From Schistosoma mansoni (Eukaryota; Platyhelminthes; Trematoda; Strigeidida; Schistosomatidae): DNA of 64,000 bases. Location: positions 248,001 to 312,000 of the forward strand of contig NW_017386022.1 of NCBI RefSeq assembly GCF_000237925.1, in the 5' to 3' direction. The notes beneath the pieces were generated by a model. The model did not search any database and was not told where the DNA came from. It worked only from the letters and a program-made list of their open reading frames with translations. Below, one piece after another: positions 1 to 12,912 of this stretch (position 1 is the first letter of the stretch; every line of letters starts with the position of its first letter). Both the position numbers and the translations under genes were made by a program.

Positions 1-114
1 AGCCCATCGCAGATTCCATCCACATTTATCAGTTTTTAATGGCCCGGTATCTGACTCCACGTAGATCGCTTGCTGCTTGTTATCGAAATATACATATCGC
101 CGTTCTTCGTGCAT
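1..114 (-). CDS. Start of an ORF running off the left edge, unknown product
   Basis: Read on the minus strand, 38 codons are open from an ATG at 114-112 to the window edge, with an in-frame TAG a few codons upstream of the ATG. The peptide begins MHEERRYVYFDNKQQAIYVE and is polar with no obvious signal peptide. Its base composition is clearly more GC-rich than the flanking DNA, which favours real coding sequence. It lies just downstream, in the same orientation, of an LTR-like repeat (130-480), so it could be the first ORF of a retroelement or a host gene whose upstream region is that repeat. I do not recognise a family. Only the N-terminus is visible, so this is tentative. Confidence 0.35.
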   Translation of the reverse strand, partial: MHEERRYVYFDNKQQAIYVESDTGPLKTDKCGWNLRWA

Positions 115-129
115 AATCACCTACTTAAC

Positions 130-480
130 TCGCGTTAGTGAATAAGGGAATTAAATAAGCCAAATGCCAGAATGGATTTTTGAATACGTATATTTCGTAC
201 AATCGTTGATCGAAGTGTAAAGCAAAACGAAATGACGAGCAAATGGAGAAGGCGAGTGAGCCAAGTCATTCTAGAGAAAGAGTGAATCGGTATTTATGGT
301 CAAACAAAAACAGGTTACAGACAAATAATGAGTAAGTAATTAGCACATATACGATAATATAAAAATAGTCAGGATTAATAAGCGAATAAGTTAAAGGGTA
401 AAAATGTGGCTTGAGAAGAATGAATAGATTGTTTCTTCCAGAGGCTAGAATAACCTATGTGTGCTTTATATATTAGCAGC
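130..480 (-). repeat. LTR-like repeat fragment (repeat E family)
   Basis: On the minus strand this stretch aligns by eye with 32338-32680 and 62315-62660. Shared landmarks in order are CCCACATRGGTTATTCTAGC, a CACATTTT block, GACCATAAATAC (TATA-like), a CTCACTCSCCTTCTC block and GCATTTGGCTTA. It lacks the TGTRGTGAAC start seen in the longer copies, so it is 5'-truncated. The TATA-like block ahead of a conserved pyrimidine-rich stretch is what one expects inside an LTR promoter, but no element was identified by name. Confidence 0.5.
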
Positions 481-2234
481 TCCTACAAGTTTGCATTGTT
501 TTCTTTTCTTGTTTTGGCCATTACCATGATTATATGATCAGTTCAAAACAATTCTCAAGACATGCAAAAAGACTCTCCTTTACAAATGACACTCCACAGT
601 ACTTATTTTTACGTAATCAACGCTAATAAGTGAATAATATTATTTCTCTTAGTAATGATCACTACTGTTGTTATACAATTTTACAGCCTGTTCCGAATTT
701 CAGAAATATATTACGTACACTTTCTTTTTTGCTTAACCACATAACATAGCTTTCAATTGACCTGTTAGTTATAGGTTATTATCATTGTCTAATTTATTAA
801 AAAGGTAAATCTTGGAGATTTATATTGGACTTGAATTTTTCAGGCAACAATAAGTAAACTTGGTGATTTTGTTGTGCATCTGTTGTACAGGAAAAAAGTT
901 TTCTAGATAAAAGGTTCAAATCATATTGTTAAACATACAGGTGAAAGTAAACATTACCAGTAACTTGAGAATCGTTTCTTCATAAATCGCATAATTGGAA
1001 ATTCCTGATTAACTAGTAACCTATCCATAATTTAAAGCGACTATCGTTTTTGTTGTGCAGTGGCAACAGCCAGAAAATAGTTGGAATCAAGGCAACAGTA
1101 AAGAGCTGTAATTTTAGCCTCCTTCTCTTCATATTTGTACCTCAGACAATGTTAAGTTTTGGACCTTTGGTATCTTTTAAGACTAAAAACCACACATTAG
1201 TTTAGGACAAAATTGCTTTCAATAAATTCTTTCCTGATTTTCAATGGTCTTTTGGTCGAGTTTAATTTAAGTCCAAAGCTGTTTTAAGATTGAAATGTTC
1301 TCCACCAATTACCTAACTGGATAATCGTCTTTTGAAATCACAGACTTTATGTAAGTAAAATACTTTAATCTTCCATGCAGTATTAAAGAAAGCATGATTA
1401 CAGTGAGCCTTAATTCATGACAGTTTTCTTGCTGAGACAGACTTAGCGATATTGAGTATTATTTGGTTGAGAATATTAGTACAAAAAGAGTCTAAGAAGA
1501 GTAACTCACTAAATATTAGATATGACGTTTGTAATTACAGTGAAATTACTTTATGTTGCCGACTTTTATTGACAGTTATAAGATCTTTAGAAATAATTTT
1601 TTCATTTCTCCAATATGATAAAAGCTTTTTAATTCTCTACAACACAAAAAAAATATTCATTTAAAGGCACGTAAATGTTCTTCTTATTGCTGTTTTTAAG
1701 TTTGTTAATGGCACTATAAGCGATTCCAAATATCCGACATATTTTGCGTTCACAATTGTCATAAAGTGGAGTAAGTGGTGATTAATACATACATCTGAGT
1801 AAACCACTAATAATGTGATTTATTCTAGAATGAAATTGAGCAAGAGAGAAAACAATCAACCGACTTTGTTTGTATAAGTTAGCAAGTTTGCCTAATTCTT
1901 TAAACTGTATCGTGCATGTAGTTAGGAAAAAAATTTTAAAAGCTTTAATCTTCCTTATGGATCCCGTGAATATCCTTTCACTACAGACTATACGTCATGA
2001 CTTTGCTTATGTATACCTTTCGTCCTTTACCACTGTATAATTCTTAATTGATTTTTTCTAAAATCTATTTTGTAAATAAATCACTCATCAGTTGAAATTC
2101 ATAATATTCATTATACTACTAATTTTTTTCCAATTTTACAAATCAATAAAAACAAATTGTCTCCTTTGTACTATTTAAACTTTTGTTAATTTAACTCGGT
2201 TATTTACTTACTTTGAAGAAGTGACTTACATTAA
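481..2234. other. AT-rich stretch without recognised features
   Basis: Short ORFs only (the longest from an ATG is 70 codons, with no coding look). I see no tRNA-like box, hammerhead core or known repeat in it. Confidence 0.5.
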
Positions 2235-2450
2235 GTGGCCGTTTCGTGCTGTTATGGGACTCCTCAGCAATGCGCATCTATCGGTTAAGTGCTCTGGTGC
2301 GAGACTGGTAGGTCCCGGGGTTCAAATCTTGCGGGGTGGGATCGTAGATGCGCACTGCTGAGGAATCCCACAATAGGTTGAAACGGCCGTCCAGTGCTTT
2401 CAGGTTTTCCATGGTGGTGTATCTTCAAATGACTGATGATTTCAACTATA
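2235..2450. repeat. Repeat B (tRNA-like + hammerhead), fold-back copy
   Basis: Positions 2235-2279 are a minus-strand hammerhead module: reading leftward CTGAGGA, a GTCC stem and GAAAC are all present, but the module is cut off before the cleavage site. At about 2280 the orientation flips to plus. There follow a tRNA-like part with a degenerate B box (GGTTCAAATCT, 2319-2329), a plus hammerhead (2352-2397) and the family's 3' region ending TTTCAACTAT. The tRNA-like part lacks its 5' end, so the A box is mostly gone. Confidence 0.75.
2352..2397 (+). ncRNA. Hammerhead ribozyme motif in repeat B
   Basis: Core CTGAGGA at 2358-2364 fits CUGANGA with G at the variable position. GAAAC is at 2380-2384 and the cleavage triplet GTC at 2389-2391. 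Stem I pairs GCACTG (2352-2357) with CAGTGC (2392-2397) perfectly. Stem III is the tiny palindrome ACGGCCGT. Stem II (ATCC...GGTT) has one mismatch, so activity may be reduced. Core and stem I are read directly; cleavage activity is inferred. Confidence 0.6.
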
Positions 2451-3233
2451 ATTTTTAAATATCAAATCCAATCTTGGCATTGATACCTATAAACTGTTAA
2501 CAGATTATTGGTACATTTCAGTAATAGACTGTTACTGAAAGTAGCTTAGAAAAAAAATCAAAATCAAATTAAACTTTTGTGACCATAATTGTTTCCATAT
2601 ACAATGACTAATATTTATATTTATATACCCATTTACAAAATGATACCCAGGGTTAATAAATGAATAATTAAAACTGTAATCATTATTAATTGATAGCAGT
2701 TTAGTAAAACAATCAAAAAAAATTACGTATTCAATTCATTAAATGTAACTATCCAATACATTTTAAACAAAATTTACATAATCATAATTGGTATGTTTTG
2801 TACTATTATCTTAATTGTATTTAATTAAAATTTAAACAATTGGATTAGTAGATTTGTCATTATGTAGTATAGTTTCATTTTCAATTTCAGTAGTATTAGT
2901 TGATTTACTGAATTGAAATACAGAATACATTATAAAATTTAAACTATACATTAATTGTGTAAATCATCTTTTAAAGAAAACATAAGTAGATTTTTAATTA
3001 CATGATTAGTAATTTAACCAGGTCACCAGTGTCATATGTGCACACATGTTCATCAGTGTTATGTGAAATTTAAATAATAGTTAATGAGTCACTGGTTTCA
3101 GACATAAATTTCACCATAGTAACTTTATTTGTAGTCACTTTAAATAAAAAAATTTTTATTATGTTGATTAGATCTCTAAATGAGCTACAGCTTATGCCTA
3201 TTTCATAGTAATAATAATAATTATTATTATACG

Positions 3234-3450
3234 AGCAGAGATGGATGGTGACTAGTGGTGAAATCCAGGAAATGTGTCTCGTCCTATTAGGGACTCATTA
3301 GCTGCATGTACCTGCATATCCATATCTCTTTATATTAATTGTGACTTGTGGCGATACCGAGGTGATCTTCATAAGATGTGCATATGCCAATAAGAGACTG
3401 ATCAATGACAGTTCTAAACATCAATGGGAAGATTCAAACAACTAATACAA
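3234..3450. repeat. SM-alpha-like repeat, fold-back copy with decayed hammerhead
   Basis: Positions 3234-3325 are a minus-strand SM-alpha hammerhead region. Read on the minus strand it has GGTACATGCAG, then CTAATGA (G5 changed to A), then GGACGAGAC (A14 changed to G) and the CACTAGTCACCATCCATC tail. From about 3326 the sequence continues on the plus strand as the downstream part of the same family (CATATGCCAATAAGAGACTG, then AAACATCAATGGGAAGATTC). Both core changes hit invariant residues, so the ribozyme should be dead. Confidence 0.7.
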
Positions 3451-6400
3451 AAATGAAATAATAGTAATGATAACTCAAGAGTTAAATTTTAGATCAGTTT
3501 CACTCCTTAAGTATAACTTACTACAATTATTCACTATCTTTGTTTACGAACGACTATTAATAACAATAACAACCAGTTTGATCTTATTGTCGACAGTAGT
3601 AGTAAATAGTTGTAAATTTGATTAAAATTTGTCCTATTCTGTATTATTAACTATAATTTCATTAATCGTAGAAACGAGTTAAGCAGCCTGAATAAACATT
3701 CAGGTACACTGTCAATTGAATTCTTTCAAGGATATATATAAATATATATTTGTAGTAATTACTTCTTTTCATTATTTAATTTTTGAGTAATTGGTCAAAA
3801 CTTCACTGACTTTTAAGACATTATGTTCACAGGACGTCAGTGAAAACTGATCTTCATTATCAGTTTTATTCTCTTAGTTACTTGCAGACATTATGTATAA
3901 GAAGATTACTACTACTCTGTGCACTACCGATTAAGTGAAAAGTATGCAGAAACATATGAATCCGAGTAGTTGACAGGTAAAATATAATTTATTACAAAAT
4001 AAACTCAGAATATCACCTATTTTACCTCAAAACAGAAGATTATATACATGTTTACTGCATTTCTACCGGGAAATAATGATTTATTTCCATCCTTCAGAAC
4101 TATAGTACTAGTTAGCAACCAGTAGTATGTCGATATTAATATTTTACACCCTGTTATGTTAACAATATTAGCTTTACCACATCATCGATATATATTGAAT
4201 ATGTCAATAAATTTCACCGTTGATGCTGCAAACTGTACAACTTAGAAAAATCCACTTTTTTCTTCTCTGTAATTATCGGTATTTCTTTTAGGATTATTCG
4301 TTTAGCGTTTACTTTATTACCTGAACATCAGTGATGTTCATAAAAATACTACCTTAATTGGGTACCTTTGCTGGCATACTAACTGATGTCGATCCATGAC
4401 GACTATTATTTATTCATTAATTAAATCTCCAAACTGTTATACCATCAAAACTACCGCTCACATATACAAGCGTATTTTCTTTACCGATCACATTAAATAT
4501 TAACTATATTATTACCACTTTTACTTCTTCTTTACAGGTCTAGGTTAAGGTTATGGTGTAACTCATTTCTTTCGGATCTTAACAATATATATTTACATAA
4601 AATGGTTAAATGATAAATATATTTTTGTTATATCCAAATGAGTAGAACAATTGTATCACTGACGTTTCGTAACTTAATGTAGGCCACTTCGTCAGATTAG
4701 TAGCTTAGGTTAAGTCGCGAAGTGTCAAAAATACATTTTTTTCTACTCATTGCGATATAACAAGAAAGATATTTTTCAATAATTCTCTACACAATGCTCA
4801 ATTTATTTGGAACCATCAAGTTCAACCTTGGCATTTTTGCCTATAAAATGGTTTGTTTCTCATTCAAGATAGATCACTTATATATATGACATATTGTTTA
4901 TTTACACTCTATTTTATCTAAGTTCTCAGTGTAGGACTTAACAAGCAGTATTGCAAACATACTATTTGCTTTGGCAAACGTATAGGTTTAACTTTTTAAT
5001 GACAGTAACTGAGTAATATCGATCAGTATTTTTTTATACGTTTAACAAACTAAAACCACATTTTAAGTAATATATGATGTTCTTTTAAACGTATTTAAAT
5101 GCCAAAAATCTAAAATAAACTTACATAATTTTGAGATTCTAACTATCTCAAAATATTATCTATTTCATTTGAACATAAAATATAGAGATTGTTTTCCTCT
5201 TATATTTTAAAGTACCTTTCTTATCTAACTTAATACTTAATAGAAATTAGTAAGACATCTGATGGGTTTTGAAAGAACTCTAGACATCATATTCACTTGA
5301 CCTCAATGTACTTGATTCAACTACCATAAATTACTCTGACTATATTTATGTCATTTAAACAAATACTAATTAGGTTTTATGTCCTGGAAAGAGTTACGAT
5401 AAGTGACAGACACAGAAGTAATGACACTGCCTACATACAATATATAAAGGTTCAAATCATTCCTTCTAATCTTGAAGTTGTAAACAGTTTCCAATTCTCT
5501 GGTGAAAGAATACCCTGTACACAGATTTTGGCTTTAGAGAAAATAACTGGAAGCTGAAACGTTTACCTTTAAAATATCCTCTAACTAAATAGAAACAGCT
5601 TTATCAACCAGTGTAACATAGTCTAAAATCAGTTCGCTTCTGATCTCAAAGTATCTGTGAGGTTCATTCACTGTCTGAACAAAAATGCAAAACATTGAAG
5701 CGAATACCTAACATCAAATTGTTTTATATCAGCCTACTGTGGTTTATTTAAATCAGCTAAAGAACGAATATTAAGAAAATGATGTTCTACTTTTCTGTAC
5801 AGTTAACAACGTCGACTCTATTTTATAGGTACAGCTTAGTAAAGTGCATTCTTACCTGTAACAAAACAAATCAGAATCATGACTGGAATAAATTCTATGC
5901 TGATTTACCAATGAGTTGGGAAGATTAATAAATGGATTTATACTGCAAGTATGGTACAGCTCACTGAATTATCCTACTCAAAAGGTTTTATCAATTGTGA
6001 TAAATAACTAGATGATACATATTTTTTATAATTGAAGTATGGATAGAAAATGAAATTTTGTCAATGACAAAAAGGCAACCACCGTTTCCCGCCTACATTT
6101 AATAAAATTCATCGAAACACCTGTTTGAGAAGTTTTAATAGATTATCCAGCATAAAAATTAGAATGATAAATAAATGATCAGTAGTCAATGCGTTCTACG
6201 AACAATCTACAAAATCGACAATACAATCTTCCACTATTTCGATACAAAATTTGATTTTCTTGATGAACATCTTTTATTTTCAGTCAGTTGTACATACTAA
6301 TCGTTATTCATAATCAGTGTATGAATTTTGTCCTAGTTATTGACTGAAGTCATTACACAGAAGTATAATATACATCATCTATCAATCTGAAATAATTACA

Positions 6401-6476
6401 TTTTAAAAGCATTAGTTATTTGTTCCACATATATATATTTGTTTTGAAATTCTAGTTGTTTGATTTTTATTCATAT
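3451..6476. other. AT-rich stretch without recognised genes
   Basis: No recognisable coding region or repeat. A 69-codon ORF at 5348-5557 has a mildly coding-like composition, but I found no clear splice context or family. Confidence 0.45.
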
Positions 6477-6989
6477 TGTTATATCCTAGCGATGATGAAA
6501 GTACGGGTAACTTCGGGGACCTATTAATGAACTATTATTCTATATATATTCTTATTGTTTAACTATTGAGTAATTAGATTGTGTATATCTATATTCATAT
6601 TATTACAAGCTTCATTTCGGCCTATGGATTATTATTATACGAATTACTGTTCCTAAATTATATTCAGTTTATTGATTACTGTTTCCCACGTTCACAACCA
6701 CATTTGGCTTGATCTTGTACAAATATTATTTTCTATTTTATGGTGTGATGTAGTCTGTCTGTCTGGTATATAAACCGAGTATGCTTGAAAAAAATGATTC
6801 GCACAGCAGAAGCTGTTAATGGTGTTCTGGACTCAACTGAAAGGGCTAGGCGGATAAAGGACCAATAAGGACGCTGGACTGCTCATACCGGTCGAACGTC
6901 CTTGTTTTGGCACAGTGCTAAGATTGGATAAGTCGTATTTAGATTGATGGGTAATTCACGTGATAAAGGCCGGACATAAATTCACAACA
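6477..6989 (+). mobile_element. LTR of a retrotransposon (LTR-A)
   Basis: The segment starts TGTTATATCCTAGCGATG and ends CACAACA, giving TGTT...AACA termini of about 513 bp. It matches, on the opposite strand, 29208-29730 over its whole length. Shared landmarks are AAAGTACGGGTAACTT, a purine-poor block with TGTCTGTCTGGTATATAA, GGCGGATAAAG, GCTCATACCGGTC, TTTTGGCACAGTGCTAA and GCCGGACATAAA. Immediately after the 3' end comes AATTGGCAACGGCC, which could be the start of a primer-binding site. The element family was not identified. Confidence 0.6.
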
Positions 6990-9596
6990 AATTGGCAACG
7001 GCCTTCTTTTTATAAAGTCATAACACATATTAAGTCAATATGCCTTTGATTCTATTAATTTACATAAACTGTGTGCTTTTTGATGATATGTTTCATAATT
7101 TATATTTGTACCAAATCAGACAGAATGGAAAGAAAGAATACTGCGTATCGCCCATTCAACTCCATTCAGAATGAATGAATTATTTGACAACTATTTCTAC
7201 ATAATTTATGGCCTTAATATGGCATCATAGTGACCTCATTTTTCTGTACATTCATTTTTCAAGTTATACATCGTTTTCAAATACTTAAAATTACCCATTG
7301 TGTCAGTGAATGAAAATAACAACAACTCTGCGAGAAAACTTCTTTTGCGACGAAACCATTTACTTAAGTAGTACATTCATATTTATAGTTTGGTAAATAT
7401 TTCATTGAAAAGAAAATTTTTTTATTGTGTTCCATTTGTCTCTATAAATCGTCTCTAAATCTTTTCAAACAAGTACATAGACTTCAACAACACTCCGAAT
7501 AGTCCAGGTCATCACCATTGTACAATTACAGCATGCTATATATTTTCGAATGAATACGATTGTCAATCTCTTGGATTTTTGCTTCGTGAATGCCATTTTC
7601 CGCAAACCTTAACTTGATAGTTTTTTTTCAGATCATCTATTTTTGAAAGCTGTCGTATTTATCAGTAATACATTTATGATTATATATTATTATTTTAAAC
7701 GTTCGCATCAATCCTACATAAACATCTGTTTGCCATTATAAGTAAATATCTTCTTTAGGTATATTTTACAAAATACATTTTCCTTTTTTCTGTAAATAGA
7801 AAATTGTGAATTAGTGGTTCGCTGTAATGGTTCCAGTCAGTTGTATCTATCTAGGAATTAGGCTAAATTACCGTATTATGATTTACTTAAGCTTTTCTTT
7901 GGTTATTTTGAAACACATTCAAATCATACAAAGTTTATGAAGAATCGGTAACAATTACATAAATATTAATTTCCTTTCTGAAACTCACTTAGAATTCTTG
8001 ACATGACAATTTCTCGACAACACTATAATCCAGTGCAAACAAAATTAGCCACAGATTAGTGGGTATTTTGACCATATCAAAGGAAAGTTGTCCATTAGGC
8101 CTTTATGATTAAATCTCTTTCAGCACAACGTTTATAAGACAGTATAGGCGGCATATGATTGTATAAGCTGTTTTGTTAACAACCTAATATGATTTTATGG
8201 CATATTGTTGCTTATTATCCCGTTTTTGTTTTCTGTATACGTATCATCAACAGATAATGAACAAGCCTAGATAGTATGTCGCGTGTCTTCCTGCATTACA
8301 CGATAGTCATTGTTTGAATTCTTCTTTTATCCTCTTCCAAAATGAAATAAATTAGTGGTAAAAATGTAAAAGACGAGTGCTGCTTTTCAGCATGAAGAGT
8401 GGTGCTATCCCAAATGGATTGATTGATTGACTTGGATACCAGAATGATATCCTAAGTCATAGGCAGCTGAATAAAAAGTAGTTACTTTTTAAGCAGACCG
8501 TCAATGAATAATTTTACTGAAGAAAGTTCTGTTGTGCTGTAAACTATGTTTTGATTGGTAAACGACTGTCGTCTTCAGTCTGTAAATAATATTGTTTGTT
8601 CTCCGTTAGGCTAGTCTTACTGGCCTGTACTTTGTTTTTCTTGGGTTTATAGGCTTAATTATCTATATTTAACTACTTTGAGTAACATGCCTGGTGTAAA
8701 TGTTTGTTCGATATTCCATTGGTCCCGAGTAAATTTGTAAATCGGATGTCATTTTGATTTATCAAGTTAACTGTCTTAAGAAATCCATTGAATACGAGTC
8801 CCTTAGCATCTAGTTCACATGTATTAGGCAACAATTTAAAGTAATACTGTACACATTTTTGTGATTTTCGTGAAGAACTTACAGACCTTGATCCGTGTAT
8901 ACATTACCAATGGAAACGGATCGTTGCGCTCCTAGCCTTCTTACAACCTATTCCAGCCATCATGGCTCGTGACGGTAGTTGGTGTATGGACACGCATAAT
9001 TCATATCCCAATCGTCTCTGAGTCTAATCTCATAGTTGTCTACCCAAATGCCCTATGATATGCGACCAATGCCTTTAATACACTGATGGAACACTAGTAG
9101 CGTAAGGGCACCCTATATAGTACCGAACACCGGTCTACGCGCTCTCCTAGCTTCTTGGTGAACATTCGACTAGTCCTGTTAAACATGTCACGAACCCCCT
9201 TACCGTCTTCATAGTAAATATATGTATGTTTACCGAATATAATATGATGCTTTCATTTTCCGAAAGTAAGACATATAACAGTTAAAAATGGAAGTAAAGT
9301 GGCAATATACAGCACGTGACGCGACTTATCTTCATCGATTACCTGAAATATAGAACAGGAATATTAGTTTGGTAGGTGCATTCAGTTAGACTTTAATATC
9401 AATTTTGGAAGAATGAATGGACTTACTATATGAGAAATAGTTATACTGCTACAATGAATGTTGTCAAAATCGGGTTTTCCAGCACGCACAAACTACTCGA
9501 ACCTCAAGAAGGTCATCAAAAAATAATTCGAATAGAAAAGCTGAGATCTGCAAGCTGTCACACTATTCAAGCACTTAACCGATATACTTTCATATC
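6990..9596. other. Mostly AT-rich DNA with a GC-richer block at about 8890-9215
   Basis: The block at about 8890-9215 stands out by higher GC and lack of A/T runs, but both strands carry stops in every frame I followed and I do not recognise it. It may be old mobile-element sequence related to the transposase remnant that follows. The rest is AT-rich with only chance ORFs. Confidence 0.4.
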
Positions 9597-11561
9597 TTAA
9601 GACAGGAGCCTATTGCGTATCACCTCATTGATCAGACTTATGACCCTTCTTATTCCATCCTCGGCAGTCGTCAATCTTAAATGTGCGGTGATTGTGAGGA
9701 CCTTATTATGGAGAGGACGATACAGTCTATTTCTTTTCAAGGCGGTATAGCCGGAATATTTTAATCTAAATCTCCCCCGGTAGCTTAAGTCCATCTCCTG
9801 AAGCGCATCGAAACTAAATAAACAATTTCATTAAAAGAAGATGAACATAAACGTACCTGTAAACTTGAACACCGGAAGGTGTCTGCATGGAATCCGGCAT
9901 ATTTAGAATACACGGCATGTGCAATTACCGTCGTTTATATCCACTATAGGTCAGTAACTACCGTCTACAAAGAACACTAATTATGACACGCTTTCATCAA
10001 TGTACATCATGGATTTCTTTTTATAGTCTCTAAGGGCTACAAACATGGTGTACGTAGTCAACTTGTCTAAGTAAGGCACTTAGCCATCTGACTCAATGAA
10101 CCCACGTTTGTGACTACAATGGCTTGCGTTCACTTCTTCTTCCTTTCCATATGTATGTCTTCCACATAAATTTACATAAAAAATCTTTGTGACATAACTT
10201 CTGCTCCAATTGCGTATAATAACTTTCAGTGCGGTTATTTGTGTTGTATCAATATCACTGTAGCGTATCAGCTTCATCCAGCTGCTGTCTGAGTACATGG
10301 CAATACGTCTACTACGTACACCAGTTATGCGTTGAATCTGATAAAACTTTGCCACTGACTGTTTACAAGGGAGTCAGTGTAAGTACTGCTTCAATATTGA
10401 ATGACGAGTCTTTTTACACATAGCTCTACACACCTGAAATCAACATAAACTATGTGGGCTGTATGGTGAGTTATTTCTAGCTCAAACGCAATGGATTTTA
10501 CACAATCCATTGAAAATGTTTCCGTATTACCAGTGTTCGTAATGAATAGTTTGAATTGAACATGATCCACACCACATGTTTCTTCTTTTCTTCCTTCATC
10601 TGGGTAAAGATAAACGGGGTTCTGCACTGAAAGAGTCTATAACTAAAGACATTTGAAAAACAGAGCACTTTCACTTACTTTCCTCTGTTACTATTGTATG
10701 TCAAATCAAGGCAAATTACTTTAGGGAAATGTTCATATATTTCAATTCGTTCCTCAGTACTAAATACTATTCTCCTCGCTCTGTTAACATCCTCACTATA
10801 GCATAGAAAAACATTCGTACCACTAAGTAAGTTCGAAAGCACATAACTAAAACTACCTCAACTTAGAAAAGCACGGATCTATAGGAAAAACGTACGTTTG
10901 ACAACTTTGTTTCAAATTATTGACATAGTGAAAGGTAATGGTCTTTCCAAAATTATCTTCAACATATTTAACAATCCGCTCAGGATCACTCACACCTTTT
11001 CTCATCGGTATAAGAACTTGTAACTGATCGTCATTTAATCACCTGGATTACCCATCATTTGTCAGATACGTTTCATCGAAAGGATGGTTATGGATCATCT
11101 TTGATGAAGATATTACGTAACGGGTGAGATCATACCGCAAACGAAACATGGCTTTGTAACCGGTAATTTTTGATCTATAAAGTATAATAACAGTTATTTA
11201 ACCTTTCACTCTCTGACCATGGAGCTCCGGCTACATTTAATGGCCAAGACAACAGACATTACTACATACTAGTATCAGATTTCCGGCTATTCAATGTTCA
11301 GCTCGCTTTCACTCACAACGTAATACGTCCCAGTCATCTAATAATGTTATATGGTGTATGATCAATAGCAAAGCTCCTGCAATAGACCAAAGCATCTTTG
11401 AATTGGTCCCAGGTTGTTAAGTTTTTAGGTCTCATAATCCTTTCGTAAACATCACTGGTATCCACAACAACTGGACATTCAGTATTATTTTGACTTGTTG
11501 ATGGGATAGAGTTATCTATAATACTAAAGAAAATAACAAACCGAAGATCGCTTTCTTTCAT
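9597..11561 (-). pseudogene. Decayed MULE/ZSWIM-type transposase-like sequence
   Basis: Minus-strand pieces in order. 11561-11334 carries VYERIMRPKNLTTWDQFKDA, like the 'TWEEFxxAL' opening of ZSWIM3/FAR1-type DNA-binding regions. About 11170-11048 carries LRYDLTRYVISSSKMIHNHP, a match to the zinc-finger HNHP signature. It continues in the same frame, past TAA and TGA stops, into LNDDQLQVLIPMRKG and VEDNFGKTITFHYVNNLKQ at about 11037-10870, as expected for the segment before a MULE catalytic core. 10627-10391, 10355-10080 and 9794-9597 are further open stretches in plausible order. No complete DDE core was recognised. In-frame stops and frame breaks mark it as dead. The zinc-finger and linker match is good; the later pieces are assigned by position. 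Confidence 0.6.
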
Positions 11562-12664
11562 TGCACTCTATAATATTATAAATAACAGTTAGGAACAAAC
11601 TTGTGGACAGTTAAAAAATTCAAGGCGGCACCAACATTTATTTTAGCTAAAAAACTAACCATAGTTTCCGATATATATATATATATAAAGAATAGAATGA
11701 TGCAATCCGATCACCATTGCTTACAAAGATAGAGGAAATGGTAATTTCCGCTTCATTTCGATTAGTCACTAAGTAGACTGCCAAAATTACGAAGCGAAGT
11801 TGAGTTTATTTCATGTCTAATTAATTACAAGAATAATAATGTTTTCTAAATAATTGCATTCATGAGAAATAATAAGTATAAGACTAATGCAAATATGGAA
11901 GATTTATTACTTATGAAATTTAATAAATTTCCTACCGAACGAGATGTACGGTGTTCTTGCTTTATAGAAAAACCACGTATAACTACTGTCAAATCTAGTA
12001 ACATTGAATCTGACTATCATATCATGGGTTTGTTGTTACTATGAAAAAAACTTTCACATATTGATAAAAAAATACTTCGAATCAATTTTTTATACATAAC
12101 TCATGTGAAAATCAGTTTTCTACAAAAAAACTATTCACAAAGTAATATGAAATTTATCAATCAGTTGTTTACCTGATAAATAGCTTAGTGTAATTATTCA
12201 ATCAATTAACTTGATGAAATAATCCACTATGTCTATCACTTTTTTCAGAATCATTAAAGATATCCGTTAGTATAGCAGTGAAGGTCTAGATTAAAACATC
12301 AAAGATTATTATTATTATTATTTATTAGCTTTATTCAATATTATATTTTTGGTACAATATAGAATTCTCAGCACAAAGTACTTCAACAAGTTTCCGTTTC
12401 TTACTTCTTCGTCCTTCCTGACGATGAATATTGAGTGATCGCTAGTTAGAAGTTAACAGTGAAGTCAATCGACATCTGAATTATGTACATTCTTCTCACA
12501 GCATATTGCCAGCAACCACTATATCTCTGATTAGGCCTTCTGTAACATTTATAGCGAAAGGTTTTACACTTTTCAGAAACGCACCTGAATAGGTTGTGCG
12601 ATTAATAGCCATGATGATGTATTAAAACAAACAACATTAGATAACTTTTGGAAATATCTAGATG
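11562..12664. other. AT-rich spacer
   Basis: Contains a short TA run near 11672-11688 and an ATT repeat near 12308-12322. A 60-codon ORF at 11862-12044 has no recognisable features. Confidence 0.45.
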
Positions 12665-12703
12665 ACAGGAACAGGTAGCCCAGATGTTTAAACAGGCCGC
12701 CAA
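12665..12703 (+). repeat. Short repeat, copy 1
   Basis: The block ACAGGAACAGGTAGCCCAGA followed by TGTTTAAACAGGCCGCCAA recurs almost unchanged at 13360-13398. A weaker relative is at about 22440-22490, where the preceding AAAACAAACA and GAAATAT blocks also match. It probably marks the end of a dispersed element that I could not delimit. Confidence 0.5.
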
Positions 12704-12771
12704 CTATTCCCACAATTAAATTTAATTGTCATACTCGTTGAAAATATGAGTGACTAATCAAATTCATTTGC

Positions 12772-12912
12772 TTACTGGATAACATGATGACATTTGAAAC
12801 GATAGGTACTAGGTTCAAGTTTTAATTTGACCATCAAGACTGGACTGTAATTATAAAGAGGTGATGAACGCAGGATAGAATGGATTCTGTTGCTAGTAAC
12901 AGTTCGACAAAG
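12772..12912 (+). repeat. Degenerate SM-alpha-like repeat
   Basis: Similar to the tRNA-like part of the copy at 45755-46048: TGGATAACATGATGACATTT matches TGGATAACGTGATGGCGTTT, followed by ACTAGGTTCAAG in the B-box position. The hammerhead region is unrecognisable, though ATGGATTCTGTTGCTAG near 12880 recalls the sequence 3' of the cleavage site. An old, dead copy. Confidence 0.45.

Noticed and set aside
5348-5557. 69-codon ORF with somewhat coding-like composition
   Set aside because: No convincing acceptor or donor, no motif and no paralogue in the window.
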